Below the pieces are notes generated by a model. That model searched no databases and was not told where the DNA came from. It saw nothing but the letters and a program-made list of their open reading frames with translations. The position numbers were made by a program, and so were the translations under genes. This document shows, in pieces, positions 33,687-43,043 of a DNA stretch of 44,110 bases (position 1 is its first letter; each line of letters starts with the position of its first letter). The DNA lies in the NCBI GenBank assembly GCA_030627905.1, contig DAOVRZ010000038.1, positions 1-44,110 of the forward strand. The letters are read 5' to 3'. This stretch comes from JAGMES01 sp023128035 (GTDB lineage: Bacteria > Bacillota > Halanaerobiia > DY22613).

Positions 33687-33768
33687 GGGCATGTATAGTA
33701 AAAAAAAACCACTGATGATTTTTAATTGAATTAAGGTGGCTAATTTTTCTAGACATGTCCTGTTTTTT
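33687..33768 (+). terminator. Composite terminator after the small gene
   Basis: GGGCATGT (33687-33694) pairs with ACATGTCC (33753-33760) around an inner CCAC/GTGG stem, followed by TGTTTTTT. The rest of 33671-33915 shows nothing further I recognise. Confidence 0.5.
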
Positions 33769-33913
33769 ATTAAAAGTCTTCTAGTTAATGTAATTTGTGT
33801 TCTGATTGAAAATACTTATCCTCCTTAGTTAAGGTGGTTTATTTTTAATTACCTTATTTTTATACATGATCAATTGAGAAGTTGGAGTGATGCTAGATTT
33901 ATTATCCTTAAAA

Positions 33914-33944
33914 GTTTGAAATTTTTTCAAACCTATAGTATAAT
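33914..33944 (+). promoter_or_regulatory. Promoter of rex
   Basis: TTGAAA (33916-33921), 17 nt, TATAAT (33939-33944). GTTTGAA (33914-33920) and TTCAAAC (33926-33932) form an inverted repeat over the -35, a possible operator. It is not a good match to the Rex site TTGTTAA-N4-TTAACAA. Confidence 0.75.
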
Positions 33945-34021
33945 GGGATTATATTCACAAGGCAGAATTAGAGTGAAGAGTAGGGAGAAGAATTAATTAA
34001 TTTTATTAAGGAGGAGTTATT

Positions 34022-34657
34022 ATGAAGGAGAAGATATCAATCCCAAAAACAACAGTTGAACGTTTACCACTATACTATCGCTGTTTAGATAAATTAAGTA
34101 TATTAGAGATTGATGTGATTTCATCAAAAGAATTAGGTGACCGAATCGGTGTACCATCTACTCAGGTAAGAAAAGATTTATCCTATTATGGTGAGTTTGG
34201 GCGCCGAGGTGTAGGTTATGAAGTTAAATCTTTAATGAAACAATTAGAACGTATTTTGGGTCTAGATAATTATTGGCCAATTGTTTTAATTGGTGCTGGA
34301 AACTTAGGTCGTGCCCTCGTAAATTATGAAGGTTTTCGAAAGTTGGGATTGAAAGTGAATGCGGTTTTAGATGCTGATTTAGGAAAAATTGGTAACAGTA
34401 TTTCTGGAATTGAAGTACAAAGTATGAAATGTTTAAAAGATGTTGTTCAGAATAATGGTATTGAAATGGGTATAGTTGCCGTACCTGCTGTCTTTGCTCA
34501 AGAAATTGTTGATCAATTGGTCAATGCTGGTGTTAGGGCAATTTGGAATTTTGCACCAACTAGGATTATAGTTCCTGATGGAGTTGAAGTTAAAAATGAA
34601 GACTTAGCTGTTGGAATCGTTGGACTGGTTTATCATCTGGCGCGAAAAGAAAGATGA
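34022..34657 (+). CDS. rex: Redox-sensing repressor Rex
   Basis: 211 residues. An N-terminal winged helix (IPKTTVERLPLYYRCLDKL; VPSTQVRKDLSYYGEFGRRG) binds DNA. A Rossmann domain with GAGNLGRALVNY (near 96) binds NADH/NAD. Rex represses fermentation and respiration genes when NADH is low and leaves DNA when it is high. ATG follows AAGGAGGAG. Monocistronic, with its own consensus promoter and a terminator before hflX. Confidence 0.95.
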   Translation: MKEKISIPKTTVERLPLYYRCLDKLSILEIDVISSKELGDRIGVPSTQVRKDLSYYGEFGRRGVGYEVKSLMKQLERILGLDNYWPIVLIGAGNLGRALVNYEGFRKLGLKVNAVLDADLGKIGNSISGIEVQSMKCLKDVVQNNGIEMGIVAVPAVFAQEIVDQLVNAGVRAIWNFAPTRIIVPDGVEVKNEDLAVGIVGLVYHLARKER

Positions 34658-34664
34658 TAATTTC

Positions 34665-34696
34665 CCCCTACTTTAAATCTTGGTAGGGGATTTTTT
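34665..34696 (+). terminator. Terminator of rex
   Basis: CCCCTAC (34665-34671) pairs with GTAGGGG (34683-34689), then T6. Confidence 0.85.
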
Positions 34697-34712
34697 GTAG
34701 AGGAGGGATTGC

Positions 34713-36503
34713 GTGTTTCCTTGGGAAAAGTTAAATTCAAGCAAAGTGATTCGTGCACTTTTGGAAGAAATGGCGGAATGGTCTGATGTTCATCTGGAGT
34801 TAATTACCGAAGAAAAACTAAGTATGATTCAAGAGTTTGTTGAACGTTATCAAATGGAGTTACATTTGATAACAAATCAAAAAGGCAAGGTAGTTGGTGC
34901 ATTTCCTGGAAAAATAGATGAAACTCTTTTGGTTGAATGGTCAGAGTTGATACCAACTAATGGAAAAAGTCTTGCGGGTTATAGGTGGCTTACTTTTGGA
35001 GAAGGGATAGATATTAGTACTCTTCAGTTAAATGAGAAATATATCTTTGCTCGATATGGATTTAATCTTTGGCTAAAAGTTGATTTTCAAGTTGATGAAG
35101 GCATGATCCTTTATCCTGAAGTTGAGCATGGTCGTTTGAGTCGAAATTTTGTTCTTGATGGTAGCTATAGCCTTTATAGTCTGACTCGATTAGATTCAAA
35201 GGAGCGCATAGAAGAGATCTTACGAGAGTTGAGGGAAGAAGATACTCATTTGACAGAAAAACGGGTAGAGAAAGCATTGTTAGTTGGATTGGATATTCCT
35301 AAAAATCGTAAGAAAGATCAATATTCTATTGAAGAATCTTTAGAAGAATTGGAACAGTTGACTCAAACTGCAGGAGCAGAAGTGGTGAATAGGATTACCC
35401 AGTCTAGAGATACTGCTCATTCTGCATATTATATTGGCCCTGGTAAAACGATGGAACTAAAATATCAGGCTTACTTGGAGAGAATAGATTTAATAATATT
35501 CGATGATGAGTTGACCCCAGCTCAACAGCGAAACTTAGAAGAAATGATTCTGATTAAGGTTGTTGATCGAAGTAGGCTTATTTTAGACATTTTTGCTCAG
35601 CATGCTAGAACTCGTGAGGGAAAACTGCAAGTGGAGTTAGCACAGTTAAAATATATGCTTCCAAGGTTGATGGGATTAGGTCAGCAATTATCTAGATTGG
35701 GTGCTGGAATTGGCACACGTGGACCTGGGGAAACAAAACTCGAAGTTGACCGTCGTCGAATTCGTAAACGGATTGGAGAGTTACAAGAAGAAATCAAACA
35801 AGTGGCAGAATTACGGGAATTACACCATCAAGGTCGTACTCTTCCAATAGTTGCTTTGGTTGGGTATACAAATGCAGGAAAATCAACAACTTTGAATCGT
35901 CTTACAAATTCTGATGTACTGGTTGAGAATAAACTCTTTGCCACTTTAGATCCAACTATGCGAAAGTTGGATTTGGGTAGTTCAGCAATATTATTGAGTG
36001 ATACGGTTGGATTTATTCAAAAACTACCTCATCAACTGGTGGCTGCTTTTCGAGCTACGTTAGAAGAAGTACAACGAGCAGAAATAATACTTCATGTTGT
36101 AGATGCAAGTCATCCTGGTTATGAAAAACAGATTCGAACTGTATTGGATGTATTAGGTGATTTGGAGGTTTTAGAGAAACCAATTATTACAGTTTATAAC
36201 AAAGGGGATTTACTTTCTGAAAATGAGATTGTTTACTTAAATGAGCGGAATAATCCGTCGGTTGTGATTTCGAGTTTAACAGGTATGGGAGTAGAGAAGT
36301 TATTTGACTTAATTCGTACAGAGATCGAAGAGGAATTTGCAGAATTAGAAATTGTTATACCATATAATCAGGGTGGTTGGGTAGAAAAACTTCATCAAGT
36401 TGGAAATGTCTTGGTTGAAGAGTATCAAAATGAAGGAATTTATTTGAAGGTGAAGGTTAATCCCACTATAGCAGGTCAGTTAAAGGAGTATATGATTCAC
36501 TGA
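34713..36503 (+). CDS. hflX: GTPase HflX, long form
   Basis: Ribosome-splitting/rescue GTPase acting on 70S or 50S particles under stress. The glycine-rich HflX domain has YYIGPGKTMEL and GTRGPGETKLEVDRRR; the G domain has G1 GYTNAGKST, G3 DTVGF and G4 YNKGD. At 596 residues it carries an extra N-terminal region of about 200 residues compared with the roughly 420-residue Bacillus/E. coli forms; I recall similar long forms in clostridia. Start GTG 34713 follows GGAGGG. The gene ends in a convergent junction with cheR. Confidence 0.93.
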   Translation: MFPWEKLNSSKVIRALLEEMAEWSDVHLELITEEKLSMIQEFVERYQMELHLITNQKGKVVGAFPGKIDETLLVEWSELIPTNGKSLAGYRWLTFGEGIDISTLQLNEKYIFARYGFNLWLKVDFQVDEGMILYPEVEHGRLSRNFVLDGSYSLYSLTRLDSKERIEEILRELREEDTHLTEKRVEKALLVGLDIPKNRKKDQYSIEESLEELEQLTQTAGAEVVNRITQSRDTAHSAYYIGPGKTMELKYQAYLERIDLIIFDDELTPAQQRNLEEMILIKVVDRSRLILDIFAQHARTREGKLQVELAQLKYMLPRLMGLGQQLSRLGAGIGTRGPGETKLEVDRRRIRKRIGELQEEIKQVAELRELHHQGRTLPIVALVGYTNAGKSTTLNRLTNSDVLVENKLFATLDPTMRKLDLGSSAILLSDTVGFIQKLPHQLVAAFRATLEEVQRAEIILHVVDASHPGYEKQIRTVLDVLGDLEVLEKPIITVYNKGDLLSENEIVYLNERNNPSVVISSLTGMGVEKLFDLIRTEIEEEFAELEIVIPYNQGGWVEKLHQVGNVLVEEYQNEGIYLKVKVNPTIAGQLKEYMIH

Positions 36504-36541
36504 AGTTGTTTAAATCCATATTACTACTTTATCAATGACTT

Positions 36542-36634
36542 AACTTTTGCAGTTCAAATGCAAAGCCTAGTTTAATGGCATATATAGAAAAAAAGCGACT
36601 ATGCATTGAACTGCGAAAGTTGTGCCATTAAACT
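36542..36634. repeat. Two interleaved inverted repeats between hflX and cheR
   Basis: Arm A (36542-36562, AACTTTTGCAGTTCA...) is complementary to 36602-36621 with one wobble and one bulge. Arm B, AGTTTAATGGCA (36569-36580), is perfectly complementary to 36623-36634, which includes the cheR stop. The order A-B-A'-B' means the two helices are alternative folds or a pseudoknot. It occupies the whole convergent gap and probably acts in termination from both sides. Confidence 0.55.
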
Positions 36635-37404
36635 TTTTCGTAGAAGCTGGAAATTACCTTGCGTAAATTATATTTATCAGGTTCAAAGATAAATTCGGTA
36701 TTACCTAAAAAAAGAATTCCATTTGGGCTAAGAGCCTCTACAAATTTATGAGTAAGAGTATCTTTTACATCTTGAGTAAAGTAGATAAATAGATTTCTGC
36801 AAAGTATCAAATCCCAATTTTTAACATAATTACCTTTTAATATATCGAATTGATTAAAGGTTATCATTTGCTTAATTTTATCATTGATAGTATACATTTC
36901 GGATCCGATTTTCGTGAAATATTTAGTTAGTCTTGCTGGATTTACGTTTTTTAAAGAGCCGGAATTATAAACTCCTTTTTTTGCAGCTTGAAGAATATTT
37001 GGATCTAAATCTATACCTAAAATTTCAAATTGATGTGGCTTAAGCCCCATTTCGTCGAGGATAATAGCCAATGAATAGGGTTCGCACCCGTTTGAACATG
37101 GAGCACTCCAGATTTTAATTCGATTGTTTTTTGATAAAAGTTCAGGAAAAATTTTATTTTGTAGAGTTATAAAATTAGTTGGGTTTCGGAAAAATTCAGA
37201 AGTATTGATGGTAAAATGATTAAGAAAATCATTTCTAAACTGCTGATCTTTTTTTAGAAGTTGTAAACAGGTAGAGAAATCTGGAATATTGCGTCGACGC
37301 ATTAAACTTTCAACACGTCGTTCTACTCGTTTAATTTTGTAACTACCAAGATCAAGTCCTAGAACTTTGGAAGCTTGAATCTGAAATTCATCAAAATTCT
37401 TCAT
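36628..37404 (-). CDS. cheR: Chemoreceptor methyltransferase CheR
   Basis: 258 residues. Transfers methyl from SAM to glutamates of chemoreceptors. The N-terminal helical domain (KRVERRVESLMRRR) contacts receptors. The SAM domain has FFRNPTNF, WSAPCSNGCEPYSLAI (motif I) and ILCRNLFIYF. The ATG is preceded by AAAGGAG at slightly long spacing. Downstream of cheB, 15 nt apart on the same strand, forming an adaptation pair; no receptors or cheA are in the window. Confidence 0.93.
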   Translation of the reverse strand: MKNFDEFQIQASKVLGLDLGSYKIKRVERRVESLMRRRNIPDFSTCLQLLKKDQQFRNDFLNHFTINTSEFFRNPTNFITLQNKIFPELLSKNNRIKIWSAPCSNGCEPYSLAIILDEMGLKPHQFEILGIDLDPNILQAAKKGVYNSGSLKNVNPARLTKYFTKIGSEMYTINDKIKQMITFNQFDILKGNYVKNWDLILCRNLFIYFTQDVKDTLTHKFVEALSPNGILFLGNTEFIFEPDKYNLRKVISSFYEKV

Positions 37405-37419
37405 AATTGATCTGCTCCT

Positions 37420-38478
37420 TTAGCGATTACGATTTAATAATTGTACAATTTTATGAGTAACATCATGTAGAGGGAGAATATGATCTGCTAATCCCCTATC
37501 AACTGCAGCTCTAGGCATACCATAAACTAGACAAGTTTCTTTATCTTGAACTATTGTTTGTCCTCCATGTTGCTTAATAGCTGCCATGCCGTCTGCTCCA
37601 TCTCGACCCATTCCAGTTAGAATAACACCTATAACTTGGTCTTTATAAAGAGGAGCAATTGTTTGCATCATATAATCTACACAAGGGCGTACTCCCCATA
37701 ATGAAGGTTTTTGATTTAAGCGTACAATACCGCCTTTTTCAATTTCTAGATGGTAATTACCTGGTGCAATTAAAGCCAGACCTGGCTCAATCCGATCACC
37801 TTCTTCAGCTTCTTTTACTCTGATTTTTGATTCACTATTTAGTCTGTCAGCCAAAGATTTAGTAAATCCAGGTGGCATATGCTGGACTACAATCATTCCT
37901 GCAGGAAAATTGGCAGGAAGCATAGGAATAACTTCTTTCAACGCTCTAGGTCCACCTGAAGATGTGCCTAAAGCAACAACCATATCTTTTTTTCCTTCAG
38001 AAAAAGTAGAAGTTGGAATTGAAATTTTAGAGCGTTTCCGCCTGGATGTTGAAAGGCTCAGAATACTAGGACGAAAGTTTTCATAAGCGATAATTAACTT
38101 TTCACTAAGGTCTTGAGCAACTTTTGCAAAGTCTAACGAGATGGATCCTGAGGGCTTAGGAATAAAATCCATTGCTCCTGCATCTAAACAATTAAATGTA
38201 GTTGTTGCTCCCTCTTGAGTAAGATGACTGATCATTACTACAGGTTTGGGTGATTCTGACATAATTTTTTTTAGTGTTTCAAAACCATTTAATTTGGGCA
38301 TTTCTACATCTAAAGTAATAACATCTGGATTCAATTTTTTTATTAATTCTAAGGCATTTTCGCCATTTCGAGCAGTGGCTATTACTTGTAATCTGGGGTT
38401 AGAGTTAACTAAATCAGAGATAACTTGACGCATGAAAGCTGAGTCATCCGTTACTAGCACTTTTATTGGGTTTTGCAT
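37420..38478 (-). CDS. cheB: Chemotaxis response regulator methylesterase CheB
   Basis: 352 residues. Receiver domain with phosphate acceptor Asp57 (VITLDVEMP), linker, then the methylesterase domain with catalytic Ser in GTSSGGPRAL, His in VVQHMPPGFT and Asp in LTGMGRDGADGM. Removes receptor methyl groups, and deamidates in many species, opposing CheR. ATG 38478 follows GGGAGG. The 165 bp upstream of it, shared with walJ, holds no clear sigma-D promoter. Confidence 0.95.
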   Translation of the reverse strand: MQNPIKVLVTDDSAFMRQVISDLVNSNPRLQVIATARNGENALELIKKLNPDVITLDVEMPKLNGFETLKKIMSESPKPVVMISHLTQEGATTTFNCLDAGAMDFIPKPSGSISLDFAKVAQDLSEKLIIAYENFRPSILSLSTSRRKRSKISIPTSTFSEGKKDMVVALGTSSGGPRALKEVIPMLPANFPAGMIVVQHMPPGFTKSLADRLNSESKIRVKEAEEGDRIEPGLALIAPGNYHLEIEKGGIVRLNQKPSLWGVRPCVDYMMQTIAPLYKDQVIGVILTGMGRDGADGMAAIKQHGGQTIVQDKETCLVYGMPRAAVDRGLADHILPLHDVTHKIVQLLNRNR

Positions 38479-38643
38479 CTTTCCCTACCTCCCTAGAAAA
38501 AGGTTATCTTACAAAAATTCGTGCAAAAAGTGTATAAATCCTGCTTAAGACAAGAGATTTTCGAAATTTTTCAGTCTTTTAGGCAGGAAAAAAACTTTAG
38601 TTCACTAATATTATAAATGTTGTATTATATTTTTAAGGGGATG

Positions 38644-39441
38644 ATGAAGATTTCATTGCAAATTTCTATACTCGCAAGTGGGAGTTCTGGAAATTCGATT
38701 CTGATCAAAACAGATCAGCATAAGATACTGATTGACGCTGGATTAAGTGGAAAAGGAATCTCTGGATTATTAGGACAGGTAGGTGTAAGTGGAGAAGAGA
38801 TTGATGCAATTTTGATAACTCATGAACATGTTGATCATATTCGTGGAGCAGGTATTTTATCCAGAAGATATGATATTCCTATATTTGCAACAGAAGGAAC
38901 TTGGAATGCTGCTCAAACAAAATTTGGGAAACTTAAAGAAGAAAACTGCCAGATAGTCAAAAAGGCTTTTTCTCTTGGTATGGTTGATATTGAACCTTTT
39001 TCTATACCACATGATGCTGCAGAGCCAGTAGGTTATGTAATCAGTGTAGGAAAGGAACAAATCGGAATTGCAACAGATATGGGGTATGTTACAGAGGAGG
39101 TTCTTTACGCTTTAAAAGGAGTAAAGCATGTAATATTGGAATCAAATCATGATTTAGAAATGTTGAAATACGGCAGATACCCATGGAGTTTAAAAAAGAG
39201 GGTTATGAGTGAGGTTGGACATTTATCTAATGATGATACAGGTGATTGCGTGGTTAAGCTAGCTGAACATTGTTCTCCCTGCATATATTTAGCCCATCTA
39301 AGTAAAGAGAATAATTTTCCTGACCTAGCATATTTGACAGTAAAAAATACTGTTGAAGAAAACGGGTTGGTTTTAAATAAAGATGTAAGATTAGAATTAA
39401 CATTCCGTGATCGGCCTACAGAATTATTTAAAATTGGATAA
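38644..39441 (+). CDS. walJ: Metallo-beta-lactamase-fold hydrolase WalJ/YycJ family
   Basis: 265 residues with ILASGSSGNS at the N-terminus and the metal motif THEHVDH (near 66), further His/Asp in IPHDAAEPVGY and ATDMG. WalJ-type proteins are predicted nucleases, linked to replication coordination in Bacillus, where the gene sits in the walKR operon. Here it stands alone, without walKR. Start is uncertain: ATG 38644 lies close behind AAGGGG; ATG 38641 or an earlier in-frame start at 38617 are alternatives. Confidence 0.88.
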   Translation: MKISLQISILASGSSGNSILIKTDQHKILIDAGLSGKGISGLLGQVGVSGEEIDAILITHEHVDHIRGAGILSRRYDIPIFATEGTWNAAQTKFGKLKEENCQIVKKAFSLGMVDIEPFSIPHDAAEPVGYVISVGKEQIGIATDMGYVTEEVLYALKGVKHVILESNHDLEMLKYGRYPWSLKKRVMSEVGHLSNDDTGDCVVKLAEHCSPCIYLAHLSKENNFPDLAYLTVKNTVEENGLVLNKDVRLELTFRDRPTELFKIG

Positions 39442-39453
39442 GAGAAATAATCT

Positions 39454-39516
39454 CCCCCAGCAGATTTTCTAGTGCGTACATGTGCTAAACTTTTGAGAAA
39501 TCTGCGGGGGTTTTTT
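39454..39516 (+). terminator. Terminator of walJ
   Basis: CCCCC-A-GCAGATTT (39454-39467) pairs with AAATCTGCGGGGG (39498-39510) with one bulged A, followed by T6. The loop is 30 nt. Confidence 0.85.
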
Positions 39517-39603
39517 CATTCCAACAATGGCATATTGAACTAGTTTTTTGGGAAAATAGTTAATGTGAAGAAGGTTATGTTTGAGAGGGGGAAATTTGGA
39601 GTA

Positions 39604-40962
39604 ATGACTTCAGCACATTGGCTTTATCTAATAATTGTAGTTATTGTGGTTATAGTAATGATGAAAAAACGGAGTGTTATCCTGATTACGACTTTAGGAA
39701 TTTTTTTAATTGGTTTGGTCTATACACGGTCTTTAATCGGAGGAGTACAGACTGTATTTAGAGCTTTTCTTATTGCTGGGAAAGATTTATTTGATATCAT
39801 GTTGATCATTGCTTTGATGGTTGGTATGTTAAAGGCGATGGAGAAAATGGGGGCTGATTATTTGATGATGTCTCCTTTTAAAAGAATATTAAGAAAGCCA
39901 ACGATTTCTTTTTTTGTTTTAGGTTTAATTATGTATGTAAGTGCTCTCTTTTTTTGGCCTACCCCTGCAACTGCTCTGATCGGAACTATTTTGATACCCA
40001 TCGCTATTAAATCTGGTTTACCTGCAATGGCAGCAGCAATGTCAGTAAATATTCTCGGACATGGCATGGCCTTATCAGGGGATATTGTGATTCAAGGTGC
40101 ACCAGCGATCACTTCAGGTGCTGCTGGAATAGATATTTCTGAAATGGTAAGGATGGGTGGCATTTTGTCTTTGGTCACAGGGGGAATAGCAATGTTAATA
40201 GCTTATTTTATGGTTCGAAAAGATATCTCTTTGGATAATAATATAATGATTCAGAAAAAAACGAATGAAGAGTTGGGAGATTATAGTAGTGGTGCTAGTT
40301 TTATTGCAAAGGCAGTTCCTATCGTATTTTTAGGTGGTATTATTTCAATGATCCTATTGGGTATTAAAGGAGAAGGATCTACGGCATTTTTAGGTGGGAT
40401 TGCGGTTCTTTTTCTGATTTTAATCTCTGTAATCCAAAGCGGTAATAAAGCGTTGGAGGAGTTGGGAGATTTCTTTAAACAAGGTTTTCTTTATGCGATG
40501 AAGATTTTTTCTACAATCATTCCTATAGCGGGTTTCTTTTTTTTGGGTTCTCCAGAAAGTGCAAAACTAATCTTAGATCAAAATGCCCCTGGATTTCTTT
40601 TTGATTTAGGTCAAGCCTTATCCCAAGTTATACCTTTATCTAAAGTTTCGGTAGCTTTTGGACTGTTAATAATCGGAATGATTACAGGGTTGGATGGCTC
40701 TGGATTTTCCAGTCTTCCGCTGATAGGTGCCTTGGCAAAAGCATTGGGTAGTTCAATGGGAGTTAATATTGCTGCTCTTGCTGCTATCGGACAGATGGGA
40801 ACAATCTGGGTTGGTGGTGGAACAATGACTGCGTGGGCTTTTGGTCTTGTTGCTACTGCAGGAGTTGCTGGGGTTTCACCAATGGAACTGGCACGAAAGA
40901 ATTTCATACCGGTTATTATAGGATTGATTGTGGCGACAGTTGTTGGGATATATATGATGTAA
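39604..40962 (+). CDS. Multi-pass membrane transporter, ion-transporter superfamily-like
   Basis: About 452 residues, with roughly 11-12 hydrophobic segments from the first (HWLYLIIVVIVVIVMM) to the last (FIPVIIGLIVATVVGIYMM). Conserved-looking re-entrant stretches are FFWPTPATALIGTILIP, SVNILGHGMALSGDIVIQG and GLDGSGFSSLPLIG, reminiscent of the GntP/CitM/DctM type of carboxylate permeases with two repeated halves. Substrate unknown. The start is uncertain: ATG 39604 lies close behind GGAG, with GAGAGGGGG further up; GTG 39565 and ATG 39577 are in frame. rlmH follows after 51 nt. Confidence 0.7.
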   Translation: MTSAHWLYLIIVVIVVIVMMKKRSVILITTLGIFLIGLVYTRSLIGGVQTVFRAFLIAGKDLFDIMLIIALMVGMLKAMEKMGADYLMMSPFKRILRKPTISFFVLGLIMYVSALFFWPTPATALIGTILIPIAIKSGLPAMAAAMSVNILGHGMALSGDIVIQGAPAITSGAAGIDISEMVRMGGILSLVTGGIAMLIAYFMVRKDISLDNNIMIQKKTNEELGDYSSGASFIAKAVPIVFLGGIISMILLGIKGEGSTAFLGGIAVLFLILISVIQSGNKALEELGDFFKQGFLYAMKIFSTIIPIAGFFFLGSPESAKLILDQNAPGFLFDLGQALSQVIPLSKVSVAFGLLIIGMITGLDGSGFSSLPLIGALAKALGSSMGVNIAALAAIGQMGTIWVGGGTMTAWAFGLVATAGVAGVSPMELARKNFIPVIIGLIVATVVGIYMM

Positions 40963-40964
40963 TA

Positions 40965-40973
40965 TGATATAAT
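40965..40973 (+). promoter_or_regulatory. Extended -10 promoter upstream of rlmH
   Basis: TGATATAAT, an extended -10 with TG one base upstream of TATAAT; -35 is poor (TTGGGA at 40943, spacing 19). Confidence 0.5.
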
Positions 40974-41013
40974 CAAGTTGTTGTGGAAATATAGTTAAAT
41001 TGGAGTGAGTAGA

Positions 41014-41493
41014 ATGAAAATAAATATTGTGGGTGCGGGTAAAATCAAAGAAAAGTTTTTACGTGCTGGAATTGATGAATTTTTAAAGCGTTTAACACGA
41101 TATGCAAAGGTTAATATTATTGAGGTAAATGATGAAAAAATTCCTTCAAATCCAAGTGAAGCTGATTTAGAAATTATAAAAGAGAGAGAAGCAGATAAGA
41201 TTTTGAAACGAATCCCTGGTAATTCATATGTGATAGTGTTGGATGTGAAGGGTAAGCAGATAAGTTCTGAAGATTTGGCAGAGAAGATGGAAAATTTGAT
41301 GGTACAAGGGAAGAGTGAGATTACTTTTGTGATTGGTGGCGCTGTTGGGCTTCATAAGAAGGTGAACGATGTGGCGAATTTTCGACTCTCTTTTTCTAAG
41401 ATGACTTTTACACATCAAATGATTAGGATGATTTTGTTAGAGCAAATTTATCGGGCATTTAGGATAATGAAAGGTGAACCTTATCATCTGTAA
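41014..41493 (+). CDS. rlmH: 23S rRNA pseudouridine-1915 N3-methyltransferase RlmH
   Basis: 159 residues, the standard length. SPOUT-fold methyltransferase acting on helix 69 of 23S rRNA in the 70S ribosome. The SAM knot is visible in FVIGGAVGLHKKV and the C-terminus SKMTFTHQMIRMILLEQIYR ... GEPYHL, the typical RlmH tail. ATG 41014 is 8 nt after GGAG; an in-frame GTG at 41005 is less likely. Confidence 0.95.
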   Translation: MKINIVGAGKIKEKFLRAGIDEFLKRLTRYAKVNIIEVNDEKIPSNPSEADLEIIKEREADKILKRIPGNSYVIVLDVKGKQISSEDLAEKMENLMVQGKSEITFVIGGAVGLHKKVNDVANFRLSFSKMTFTHQMIRMILLEQIYRAFRIMKGEPYHL

Positions 41494-41547
41494 TGCTTAT
41501 TTTTTGAAGAAAGCTGGATAGACAAGTAAATCGAAAAAAAGATATCT

Positions 41548-41580
41548 TAGCCCCTATCGTTTTTTGCTAGGGCTATTTCT
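41548..41580 (+). terminator. Probable terminator of rlmH
   Basis: TAGCCC (41548-41553) pairs with GGGCTA (41570-41575), followed by a moderate T run. The rest of 41494-41745 shows a small GGGC/GCCC hairpin near 41641-41657 and no gene. Confidence 0.55.
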
Positions 41581-41745
41581 TTGTAAGGAAGAACATCTTA
41601 ACCAGAATATCTTTGAAGTTATCGTTGGTCGTAAAGGAAATGGGCAAAAATAGGCCCAACTAAATTTTTAAAATTTATCACTATTCATCATGCTAAGAAA
41701 CATTACACAAATCAAATGGAAATTGCGAAAAAAAAATTCTTAGAC

Positions 41746-41774
41746 TTGCATATTTTATTGAAATTTTGTATACT
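41746..41774 (+). promoter_or_regulatory. Promoter of the AbiL-like operon
   Basis: TTGCAT (41746-41751), 17 nt, TATACT (41769-41774); the start codon is 45 nt further on. Confidence 0.65.
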
Positions 41775-41819
41775 ATATATATTGGTATGAATTTTTTATT
41801 CGCGAGGAGGTTTTACATT

Positions 41820-43043
41820 ATGCTTTCCCAATTTACATTTAAAAATTTTAAGTGTTTTAGAGATGAAACTACTCTTGATATGCAAGCAGCTTCTATTACA
41901 GAGCTAGAGGAAACTATCCTTAAAGACGAAAAAGATGGAGAACGGTTTATATCGGTTGCATCTATATATGGACCAAATGGAAGTGGTAAATCTACCGTTC
42001 TTGAAGCAATATGGCATTTAATTAGTAAAATTATGTTTCCTATAGTTATGTTTGAAAATACTGAAAATAAAGAAAATATTATGCAAAACACTACAGTCCC
42101 TTTTATGTTAGATGATCTATCTAAAGATGAACCAGTAGAATTCCATATTATATTCAGATATAATAATAAAGAATTTAATTATTATATTAGCTTTTTAGAT
42201 GATAAAATTGTAAATGAAAGTTTATACAAGACTAACATAGGAGAAAAAAGGGATAGTGAACTTTTTTATAGAAATGAAAATGAAATAGTTAATGGGAAAT
42301 TGCTTAAATCTGTTTCAAAAACAGAAATTTCGTTAAAAATGCCATATTTATCTTTTTTAAAAATTAACTATAGTATACCTATTATAAATGAAGTAATAGA
42401 ATGGTTTAGTAAGTGTGAATATAGTCATTATGGAACATCTTTTGAGGAGAGTTTCGTCTTTTTTCCTAAAGAAAAAGAGGTCATGGAGCTTATTATATCT
42501 GCATTAAATGAAATGGATATTGATATAAATGATATAGAAATAAAAAAAGATGAAAGAGAAAAGATAGAAGATATTATTACAATTCGTATTCGAGAAGGAA
42601 AAAAATATCCATTAAATTTTTTTGATGAATCTAGTGGAACTATCAAGATATTAAGCTTATTGCCTAAAGTTTTAGATGTTGTTATGAATGGCAAACTGTT
42701 GATTATTGATGAGCTTGATGCGAAATTACACCCAAAGCTATTAAGATATATTATTAAATTATTTAAGAATTCTAAAATTAACAAATCAAAAGCACAATTA
42801 ATAATTACATCTCATGATTTAACTACAATGAAAAATGATTTATTTAGACGCGATGAAATATGGTTTGTTGCAAAAAATAAAAATGATGTTTCTGATTTGT
42901 ATTCATTGATTGAATTAAGGGATGAAAAAGGTGAGTTAATCAGAAAGAATGCCCGATTTGATAAACAATATTTTGAGGGCAGATATGGTGCAGATCCATA
43001 TTTCCAAAGTATTATTAATTGGGAGGTCTTATTAAATGAGTAA
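41820..43043 (+). CDS. AAA family ATPase, AbiLi/RloA-like
   Basis: 407 residues. ABC/SMC-type ATPase: FKNFKCFRDETTL at the N-terminus, Walker A GPNGSGKST (51-59), signature-like FFDESSGTIK, Walker B LLIIDELDAKLHP (Asp297, Glu298), H-loop ITSHD. The middle is a lysine/glutamate-rich insertion. ATG 41820 follows GAGGAGG; an in-frame start at 41766 lies within the -10. It overlaps the RloB-like gene by 8 nt. In lactococcal AbiL and related systems such an ATPase partners an RloB-type protein in abortive infection; function here is inferred from the pairing. Confidence 0.8.
   Translation: MLSQFTFKNFKCFRDETTLDMQAASITELEETILKDEKDGERFISVASIYGPNGSGKSTVLEAIWHLISKIMFPIVMFENTENKENIMQNTTVPFMLDDLSKDEPVEFHIIFRYNNKEFNYYISFLDDKIVNESLYKTNIGEKRDSELFYRNENEIVNGKLLKSVSKTEISLKMPYLSFLKINYSIPIINEVIEWFSKCEYSHYGTSFEESFVFFPKEKEVMELIISALNEMDIDINDIEIKKDEREKIEDIITIRIREGKKYPLNFFDESSGTIKILSLLPKVLDVVMNGKLLIIDELDAKLHPKLLRYIIKLFKNSKINKSKAQLIITSHDLTTMKNDLFRRDEIWFVAKNKNDVSDLYSLIELRDEKGELIRKNARFDKQYFEGRYGADPYFQSIINWEVLLNE

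Noticed and set aside
33914..33932. Rex autoregulatory operator at the rex promoter
   Set aside because: GTTTGAA-N5-TTCAAAC does not match the known Rex site closely enough; kept only as an unspecified inverted repeat.
38479..38643. Sigma-D (flagellar) promoter for cheB
   Set aside because: No TAAA-N15-GCCGATAA-like sequence with the right spacing was found on the minus strand.
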